This document shows positions 1 through 6,614 of a stretch of DNA of 35,233 nt, in pieces. The notes under the pieces were generated by a model, which saw only the letters and a program-made list of their open reading frames with translations, searched no databases and was not told the origin of the DNA. How positions within the stretch are numbered: the first letter of the stretch is position 1; each line of letters starts with the position of its first letter. The stretch is from Thermoguttaceae bacterium (lineage in GTDB: Bacteria > Planctomycetota > Planctomycetia > Pirellulales > Thermoguttaceae): positions 1-35,233 of the forward strand of contig JAGBAA010000078.1 of NCBI GenBank assembly GCA_017939795.1, written 5' to 3'. A program made the translations under genes and the position numbers.

Positions 1-3
1 ATC

Positions 4-581
4 ATCTTCCCTGCACGCGCAGGGGTGTTTCTATTGAGTTGGGCAACGCACCGGAAGGCGGGGAATCTTCCCTGCACGCGCAGGGGTGTTTCCTCGATCA
101 CCGGCGAAAATTGCGTCTTCGCAGGATCTTCCCTGCACGCGCAGGGGTGTTTCCAGACCACTCAAGACCTCCCGCCAAGAAAGGGCATCTTCCCTGCACG
201 CGCAGGGGTGTTTCCTGCCTGTATGTGTCCCAGTGATACTGTGCCGCCATCTTCCTTGCACGCGCAGGGGTGTTTCGAGCATCTCTTTGGACGGATACGA
301 TGAGACGGTATCTTCCCTGCACGCGCAGGGGTGTTTCCGGATTTTTTTGCGGGGACGCTCCCCGCTGGAGATCTTCCCTGCACGCGCAGGGGTGTTTCCA
401 AGATGCTGCCGGCCGCCGAGGAGTTCGGAGAATCTTCCCTGCACGCGCAGGGGTGTTTCCCGTCTCCGGTAGGACGATCCGCGTTATATCTGATCTTCCC
501 TGCACGCGCAGGGGGGGTTCCAGGAAAGCGACGCGAGACGCGCCGCCTCCCAAATCTTCCCTGCATGCGCAGGGAGGGGGG
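4..581 (+). CRISPR. CRISPR array, type I-E-like, 10 repeats and 9 spacers
   Basis: Ten copies of a 28-nt repeat start at 4, 65, 126, 187, 249, 310, 371, 432, 493 and 554. The period is 61 nt, except one 62-nt step because the spacer at 215-248 is one base longer. The repeat begins ATCTTCCCTGCACG and ends CAGGGGTGTTTC; the CCCTG/CAGGG halves form a short hairpin, and a C usually follows, which would make it the 29-nt repeat plus 32-nt spacer typical of type I-E. The repeat at 249 has one C-to-T change. The last two are decayed: 493 has lost the GTGTTTC end, and 554 has a CATGCG core and a run of G. Decay normally marks the trailer end, and the start-to-end resemblance to known I-E repeats agrees, so the leader and cas genes are expected left of the window. 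No cas gene is visible here. Confidence 0.96.
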
Positions 582-643
582 GGAATGTTTTGAGGATATG
601 GACGGAATTCTGCGTTTTTTTCAGAAATCCATGATGATGGTCC

Positions 644-672
644 TTGCGTGTTCGAGGATCCTGCGGTAAAAT
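644..672 (+). promoter_or_regulatory. Predicted sigma-70 promoter for the LamG/BNR gene
   Basis: TTGCGT at 644-649 and TAAAAT at 667-672 are separated by 17 bp. Transcription would start near 679, about 55 nt before the ATG at 734. The stretch between the CRISPR end and this promoter shows nothing else. Confidence 0.55.
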
Positions 673-733
673 GTCAGCAGATGCAGCTCGGGAATGTACG
701 GCTGCGGAACCAATTTTTCTTCAGGAGTGGATC

Positions 734-2872
734 ATGTTTCCCAATCGTCCCATGTTCAAAAATGCCGCCATTTGCAGTTTTTTGCCGATTTTCTGCCTCT
801 TTTTCGGATTTTTCGGGACCGTTTTTGCGGAACCTGCCGGAAACGGGATCGTTTTCGACGGAAATACAGCCTTTCAGGTCCCGACCAGCGACGTGCCCAT
901 GACTCCCGACTCTTTTTCGGTTTCTGTCTGGGTCCGGATGAATGAAGAGAAAGATTCCCAGATCTTCCTGACCTCCGGAACACCGGCACAGGACTGGACG
1001 CTTTATGCGTACAAAGGACGGATCCGTTTTCTTGTTCAAACCAACGAAATGAGCAGCTACGGCCACGCGAACATTCCGATCCCGGAAGTGGGAAAGTGGT
1101 TCCACCTTGTCGGGACCTGCGATGGGAAAAATGTTCGGCTCTATCTCAACGGCAAAGAAGCCGCAGTTTGGAAAACAGACGTCTGCCGCACCCGATTTAC
1201 TGCCCGGTACCTGAAGGTCGGAGCCTGTGAGGACCCCATACGGAATCTCAGCGGAGCATTGGAAGACATTCGCCTTTACTCCCGCGCCTTAAGTGCCTCC
1301 GAAGCCGCCGAACTGGCCAAAGGACCGTTTTTGGAAATGAACGACGGTCTCCCAACCGCGAAACCGGCCGTCTGGTGGAGTTCCGCACGCATGAAGGATG
1401 TAAAGCCCGTCAGCATCGTACCGCCGGAAATACCGCTTCAGGATGCCGTCTATGGAGACGGTCTGCTCCTCAATGCCAAAGACAGCGGGTTCCGAAGCAT
1501 CTGGTATTTCAATCAGGCAAGCGGCGATGCGTATGGCTACAAATACTCGGGCGGTCTGGGGACCTATCCCGCGAATCACTATCCATTCAGCGTATACCGG
1601 CCGGAGGTGAATAAAACGTTCTTCTGCTTCGGCGGCACGGACCTCACGGGCAAAACGCTCCTTCACGAAGTTTCGTTCTTTGACCATGCAAGCGGAAAGG
1701 CCGCACGCCCCACGATCATTCTGGATAAACAGACGGAAGACGCACACGACAATCCGGTCATGGCGATCGACGATGCCGGGTATATCTGGATCTTCTCCAC
1801 CAGCCACGGCACTTCCCGTCCGTCTTACGTCACGCGCAGTATCCGGCCATACGATATTTCAGAGTTTGAGCTGGTGAAAGTACTCAAAATGGAGAATGGA
1901 AAAGAAGTCCCCATGACCAACTTCTCCTACGTGCAGGTCTTCAGCATCCGGGGGGAAGGAATGTTCATCTTCTTCACGACGTACGACCGGTCGGTCCTGA
2001 ACGATCCGGGATCCCGAGCGGAGAGGATCGTCAGTTTCATGAAAAGTAAAGACGGGATCCATTGGAGCGAATGGAAACCGATCGCGGCCATGGAGCACGG
2101 ACACTATCAGAACGCGGCATTCTGGAAAAAAGACGGAGTCTTTAAACTCGGCACCACCTTCAACTATCATCCGCACGATCCGGCCGCAGGGCGCGTCGGT
2201 CTGAACTGGCGGACGAATCTCTACTATGCGGAATCCCCAGACGGCGGCGAGACCTGGCAGACGGTCGACGGGAAACCGCTCAAAACTCCGATGCTCGATA
2301 AAAATTGCCCTGCCCTGGTCCATGACTATGAAGCTCAAAAGAAGAACGTCTATATTCTGGATCTGGTTTACGATGCGAACGGATACCCGATCCTTTTCTA
2401 CATTACGAGCAACGGCTGGCGAAGCGGACCGGAAGCAGGGCCGCGGGAATGGTTTACGTGCGCATGGAACGGCAAAGAATGGGAGATCCGTAAAGTCACG
2501 GAGTCGGACAACAATTACGATTTTGGTTCTCTTTACGTCGAAAAAGACGGGACCTGGCGCGTCGTCGCCACGGACGGAGAAGGTCCGCAGAAGTTCAATA
2601 CGGGCGGGGAAGTGTCCCTCTGGGTCTCTTCCAACCGCGGAGCGAGCTGGAAAAAAGTCCGTCAAATGACGCAGAACAGTCCCCGAAACCACTGCTATCC
2701 TCGCCGTCCGATCGACCGGCACGAAGATTTCTTCGCATTTTGGGCGGATGGCCATGGACGAAAACCTTCCGAGGCCGATCTTTACTTCTCGAACATTCAC
2801 GGCGATGTTTTCAAACTGCCGCGAAAATTCCCCGACGGTGAAGAGACCGCCTCTCCCATTCCGATCCCATGA
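734..2872 (+). CDS. Secreted LamG-like plus BNR-4-type glycan-active protein
   Basis: A 712-residue exported protein. The ATG at 734 is chosen because AGGAG lies at 723-727 and the protein then begins with a signal peptide (hydrophobic core about residues 11-30, cleavage near VFA-EP). A more upstream in-frame ATG at 644 sits inside the predicted promoter. Residues about 37-198 look like a LamG/concanavalin-A-like jelly roll: typical strands around FSVSVWVRM, WFHLVGTCDG and VRLYLNGK, ending in a DIRLYSRALS-type motif. Residues about 240-700 resemble the BNR-4 beta-propeller family, with a DAHDNP...GYIWIFSTSHGT block and later sialidase-like SxDGGxTW elements. BNR-4 proteins are linked to breakdown of complex, often sulfated or uronic, polysaccharides. 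The exact substrate cannot be read, and it could be a lyase, hydrolase or binding protein. The gene 74 nt downstream may be co-transcribed. Confidence 0.82.
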   Translation: MFPNRPMFKNAAICSFLPIFCLFFGFFGTVFAEPAGNGIVFDGNTAFQVPTSDVPMTPDSFSVSVWVRMNEEKDSQIFLTSGTPAQDWTLYAYKGRIRFLVQTNEMSSYGHANIPIPEVGKWFHLVGTCDGKNVRLYLNGKEAAVWKTDVCRTRFTARYLKVGACEDPIRNLSGALEDIRLYSRALSASEAAELAKGPFLEMNDGLPTAKPAVWWSSARMKDVKPVSIVPPEIPLQDAVYGDGLLLNAKDSGFRSIWYFNQASGDAYGYKYSGGLGTYPANHYPFSVYRPEVNKTFFCFGGTDLTGKTLLHEVSFFDHASGKAARPTIILDKQTEDAHDNPVMAIDDAGYIWIFSTSHGTSRPSYVTRSIRPYDISEFELVKVLKMENGKEVPMTNFSYVQVFSIRGEGMFIFFTTYDRSVLNDPGSRAERIVSFMKSKDGIHWSEWKPIAAMEHGHYQNAAFWKKDGVFKLGTTFNYHPHDPAAGRVGLNWRTNLYYAESPDGGETWQTVDGKPLKTPMLDKNCPALVHDYEAQKKNVYILDLVYDANGYPILFYITSNGWRSGPEAGPREWFTCAWNGKEWEIRKVTESDNNYDFGSLYVEKDGTWRVVATDGEGPQKFNTGGEVSLWVSSNRGASWKKVRQMTQNSPRNHCYPRRPIDRHEDFFAFWADGHGRKPSEADLYFSNIHGDVFKLPRKFPDGEETASPIPIP

Positions 2873-2945
2873 CCGGCAGACCAAGAGATCCCGACTCGCA
2901 GTTTACCGGATGAACCCAAAGAAAGAACCCGTTTTCAGGAATTTC

Positions 2946-5900
2946 ATGATGCGCATCTTCATTTTTTGTATTTTCCTGCTTCCGTTTCTGAACTCCTGCT
3001 CCCGGTGGGAAGAAACCCGCAGCCAGGTCCGGAAAGACCGGGCCAATCCGCCGAATGTCGGGGTACTGGATGAAAAAAATGGTCCGCACGCTCTTCAGGA
3101 TCAGCTCGAAACCGGGATCCTGTCGCTCGACACGGATCTTGTTCGTGCGGCACTCGAAGGGGGAGCGAACGCCAACGGCGAGATCGGCGAAGGGGTCACG
3201 CCAATTTTTCTGGCGGTCGAAGCCTCACGGTTCTTGCCGGAAAAGTATTCGGAAACCGATTCGGAAACCGATCCGGAAACCGACTCGCAAACCATGGAGA
3301 AGAAACTCCGCAAGCTCGTTCGGCTGCTGGTAGAATACGGTGCGGAACTCCAGCATCGGGAAGAAACATTCGGCGAAACTCCGATTTTTTGGGCCGTAAA
3401 ATGGGGAGACGCACGCATGACGGCGATCCTGCTTGAAAACGGAGCGAAAACAGAAGCTCCGGCCGCAGAAATGCAGACCTCCGGCGGCATGACCCCATTG
3501 AGAAAAGCCGTCCAGATGAAACATGGTGCGGTACTGGATGTTCTGCTTCAGGATCCTGCCGTTCAAAAGCAGATCTCAGAGGAGCTGCCGGAACTCCTCT
3601 TCACCGCCGCCGAAAAATGCCGGCCTGAAACGCTTCAGATCCTTCTGAAAAATGGGGCGGAACTGCATGAAGAAGATCTCGTAGGTCACCCGCCGATCCT
3701 GTACGCCGTGGAGGCCGGCAATCTCGAAAATGTACGATTTTTGAGAAAAATGGGCGCGGAACTTTCGGAAGATCTCCCATTCCTCCATGCAGCCGCACAA
3801 CACGGAGATCTCCCAATGCTGGAGTTTCTCCTTCAGGAAGGACTGGACGTCAACACTCTGGACGCAGAGGGAAATTCCGCGCTCGGACTTGCGGAAGAGA
3901 TCTTGGGAAAAGGATCGTCCCTGTGCGTGCGTCTGCGCGAATTCGGCGGCAAGCCGATCCGAGGTCCCCATCCGCACAAAGACGGCCATGGCGCAGAAAT
4001 TTTGGATCCCGAAATTCAGGTCCAGAAATACGTTCTTTCAACGGAAGAAGAGTTCGGTTCTCGGAAGGAAAAGACCGACTGGAATGAACGTCTGCGGGAC
4101 GGGATCGAGAACTCCGACATTCACGCGGTCCGTCAGGCTCTGCGATGGGGAGCCGATCCGAACAAACGGGATCCGCTGACGGATCTCAGCGCACTGATGC
4201 GCCTCATCGGCAATACGGCAGACCAGCTTCAAAGTCTCGATCCATCTTCTCCGGAAACCGAAGCAGACCGAAACGAAACCGTCTCCCAGACCGAAAAGAT
4301 CCTGGAACTCCTCATTCAGGCCGGGGCGGATCCCAATGCTCGGGATGCTTCCGGAAATTCTCTTCTTCATCTGGCGGCAGGATCGGGAGAGCTCCAGTTT
4401 ATGCAGCGGGTCTTTCGCCATTTTTCGGACGTCCATGCCGTGAATCAGCACGGAGAAACGCCGCTCTGGAATGCAGTCCGCTCGGAAAACACGGAATGCG
4501 TGCGTTTCCTGCTTGCGCACGGAGCAGATGCCCGCACTCGAAATGACCTGGGAGAGACGTTTTTTTTCGCTGCGCCGTATACGGAAGATCGGGAACTCTG
4601 GGAGCTCCTCGTCCAGGCAGGAATGGACCTCAACGCGCCGGGACTTGACGGAAGGACGCCGCTTCTCCATGCGGTCGAGTCTCAGGATCTGGAGATGGTC
4701 CAGCTTCTTTTGGAACTCGGAGCCGATCTGAATGCCTCCAAAGGACTTCTTCATCACGCGGCAGCGTCGGGAAATACGGAAACGGCAGAATTTCTTCTCG
4801 AAAAAGGGCTGGACATTCACGAAGTCTGCGAGCATGGCAAGTCATTCCGGCTCACTCCTCTGTTCTGCGCCGCGTACCACGACCAGTGGGAGACCGTGAG
4901 ATTTCTGATCCGGAAAGGGGCCAGGACGGATCTTCGCGACCCGGTTTTCGGAAAAACGCTCCTTCATTGGGCCATTAAGGAACCCGTGCCGAGCCTGAAT
5001 GCAGATGCGTATTTTCGCGACGCTTCAGAGCCGGATGAAAAACTTCTGGAACTTCTTGCGCAGCTCACGGAATCGGGACCGGACGGCAATGGACTGGACG
5101 TCCGCGCGGAAGACAAACGGGGAGAAACTCCGCTTCATGAAGCCGCACGGCGCTGGGGGACGAAGTCCGAAATTTTCCGGTTCCTCGTCGAAAAGGGAGG
5201 AGATCCGCAACACAGAAACGCCGACGGCGAGACTCCCGAAGAACTTGGACTTTTTCGGGATGAAGAGCTGGCGGATCAAGAGCTGGCGGATCAAGAGCTT
5301 CCAAACACGCCGAAGGACGGCAAAACACCGCCGAAAGTGCTTTGGAAACTCGCGGAAAAAGAGTGGGAGCTTGCGTCTGCCGTCTACCGAAAGATGGCGG
5401 AGGAACGGGACGGAAATTTCATTTTCTCGCCGACCGCCGTTTTCTGGACCTGCGCCATGGCTGCGGAAGGGGCGGAGGGAGAGACACGCCGGCAGCTCCT
5501 GGAGCTTCTGGGACTCGAAAAGATGGAGACGGAGGAACTACGGGACTTTCTGCATCTGAAAAAACGGCTGGAAAGCGGCACGGGCGGACAGTTTGTGCTT
5601 TATTCCGGCGTCTATATTGACCGCGACGTGGACCTGAAGCAAGAATGGAGCCGAACGCACCAGAAATTCTTTGGTTCCATTCCCCAAAATCTCGATTTCG
5701 CACAGGATCCGGACGGATCGGTCCAGAAGATACAGCGAGACCTTTCGGTTTCAGAACAAACTGCGATGCCGGAGGAGACCGCTCTTCTGCGTCAATGCGT
5801 CCAGCCCCAAACACGGATCCTGATGCTCGCACGGACCAATTTCAGTGCACGGTGGTTTTTCCCGTTCTCCCCTGGAAAAACGGAAGATCTCCCATTCTAC

Positions 5901-6476
5901 TGCGGCTCCCGGGAAAAAGTTCGCCAGGTCCCGACCATGTTCTGCGAGGAAACGCTGGCGGTCTGGCCCGGCGACGGTTTCCGAGTGCTCCATCTTCCAT
6001 ACGAGGAACGGTTCCAGATGTACCTCTTCGTCCCGGATGAACCGGACGGACTCCCGAAACTTGAGAAAAAACTGGCGGCGCAGATCCCCTCAACGCTCCA
6101 TACGCCCCCTCTTTCCCGCGCCATGCCGAAACTGAAACTCCGGCTTCCGCGTTTCAGGATCCAGGACCAGACCGACTTCCGGAGCATTCTGGGATCTCTG
6201 GGAGCCTCGGATCTCTTTGATCCGAAAAAGGCGGATCTTTCGCGGATCTCCGATTCCCGTCCGCTTCATTTTGATTTCGCGCAGGCACACTCGGAGATCT
6301 CCGTTGACGAAAAGGGAACGCAGGCCCGTTCGCTCTTCACGATGGGCGGATACCTCGGCGGCGGTCTCATTCCGGAGGAACTTCACGTTGACAGACCGTT
6401 CGTCTTCCTGATCCACGACCTGAAGACGGGGCAGATCCTGTTCATGGGCCGAGTGATGGATCCGGAAGAAATTTGA
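2946..6476 (+). CDS. Ankyrin-repeat/serpin fusion lipoprotein
   Basis: A protein of 1176 residues. The start at 2946 is preferred because AGGA at 2937-2940 is 5 nt upstream and the protein then opens with a lipoprotein signal (MMRIFIF...LNSC, lipobox cysteine near residue 18). Upstream ATGs (2748, 2910) overlap the previous gene or lack a ribosome site. Residues about 45-780 are a long series of ankyrin repeats, roughly 15 or more, with GETPLxxA, LLxxGAD and DxxGxTPL signatures. Residues about 798-1176 are a serpin: an NFIFSP block then GAEGETRRQLL, a TNFSARWFFPF block, RVLHLPYE, LPRFRI, LGASDLF, a DEKGTQARS hinge at residues 1121-1129, and a C-terminal HVDRPFVFLI block. Serpins are suicide inhibitors of serine or cysteine proteases; ankyrins bind proteins. 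By inference this is an envelope-anchored protease inhibitor. Whether it is inhibitory is unsure because the hinge is not canonical. In-frame tandem repeats occur at 3249-3293 and 5265-5300. Confidence 0.88.
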   Translation: MMRIFIFCIFLLPFLNSCSRWEETRSQVRKDRANPPNVGVLDEKNGPHALQDQLETGILSLDTDLVRAALEGGANANGEIGEGVTPIFLAVEASRFLPEKYSETDSETDPETDSQTMEKKLRKLVRLLVEYGAELQHREETFGETPIFWAVKWGDARMTAILLENGAKTEAPAAEMQTSGGMTPLRKAVQMKHGAVLDVLLQDPAVQKQISEELPELLFTAAEKCRPETLQILLKNGAELHEEDLVGHPPILYAVEAGNLENVRFLRKMGAELSEDLPFLHAAAQHGDLPMLEFLLQEGLDVNTLDAEGNSALGLAEEILGKGSSLCVRLREFGGKPIRGPHPHKDGHGAEILDPEIQVQKYVLSTEEEFGSRKEKTDWNERLRDGIENSDIHAVRQALRWGADPNKRDPLTDLSALMRLIGNTADQLQSLDPSSPETEADRNETVSQTEKILELLIQAGADPNARDASGNSLLHLAAGSGELQFMQRVFRHFSDVHAVNQHGETPLWNAVRSENTECVRFLLAHGADARTRNDLGETFFFAAPYTEDRELWELLVQAGMDLNAPGLDGRTPLLHAVESQDLEMVQLLLELGADLNASKGLLHHAAASGNTETAEFLLEKGLDIHEVCEHGKSFRLTPLFCAAYHDQWETVRFLIRKGARTDLRDPVFGKTLLHWAIKEPVPSLNADAYFRDASEPDEKLLELLAQLTESGPDGNGLDVRAEDKRGETPLHEAARRWGTKSEIFRFLVEKGGDPQHRNADGETPEELGLFRDEELADQELADQELPNTPKDGKTPPKVLWKLAEKEWELASAVYRKMAEERDGNFIFSPTAVFWTCAMAAEGAEGETRRQLLELLGLEKMETEELRDFLHLKKRLESGTGGQFVLYSGVYIDRDVDLKQEWSRTHQKFFGSIPQNLDFAQDPDGSVQKIQRDLSVSEQTAMPEETALLRQCVQPQTRILMLARTNFSARWFFPFSPGKTEDLPFYCGSREKVRQVPTMFCEETLAVWPGDGFRVLHLPYEERFQMYLFVPDEPDGLPKLEKKLAAQIPSTLHTPPLSRAMPKLKLRLPRFRIQDQTDFRSILGSLGASDLFDPKKADLSRISDSRPLHFDFAQAHSEISVDEKGTQARSLFTMGGYLGGGLIPEELHVDRPFVFLIHDLKTGQILFMGRVMDPEEI
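3249..3293 (+). repeat. In-frame 12-bp tandem repeat inside the ankyrin-serpin gene
   Basis: Units of TCGGAAACCGAT at 3249 and 3261, a near copy at 3273 and a decayed fourth copy at 3285. They encode an acidic SETD/PETD/SQT linker, probably a loop between ankyrin repeats, and are likely to vary in copy number. Confidence 0.85.
5265..5300 (+). repeat. In-frame 15-bp tandem repeat at the ankyrin-serpin junction
   Basis: GAGCTGGCGGATCAA occurs at 5265 and 5280, followed by a partial third copy. It encodes repeated ELADQ units between the last ankyrin repeat and the serpin domain, so it probably forms part of the flexible hinge of the fusion. Confidence 0.85.
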
Positions 6477-6495
6477 AAAAATTCCATTCAGCGGC

Positions 6496-6524
6496 TTGAC
6501 AAAAAACGGCAAATCGTCCATAAT
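6496..6524 (+). promoter_or_regulatory. Predicted sigma-70 promoter for the GH5-like gene
   Basis: TTGACA at 6496-6501, a 17-bp spacer, and CATAAT at 6519-6524. Of 29 bases, 25 match the promoter at 9584-9612, including much of the spacer. The transcript would have an untranslated leader of about 85 nt before the ATG at 6615. Confidence 0.75.
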
Positions 6525-6614
6525 GCGGGGAATTTAATGGAGAGATACGAACCTGGATCCACTCAAACGCCCCTAAACCGACCTTCAATTTCAAAAAAAA
6601 ATGGAGAACATTCC

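Noticed and set aside
25..669. Several open frames on both strands across the CRISPR region
   Set aside because: They are made of the translated repeat (LPCTRRGVS, SSLHAQGCF, LRVQGR) and are artefacts of the array.
2748..2945. N-terminal extension of the ankyrin-serpin protein
   Set aside because: It overlaps the previous gene and lacks a ribosome site; the lipoprotein signal starts at 2946.
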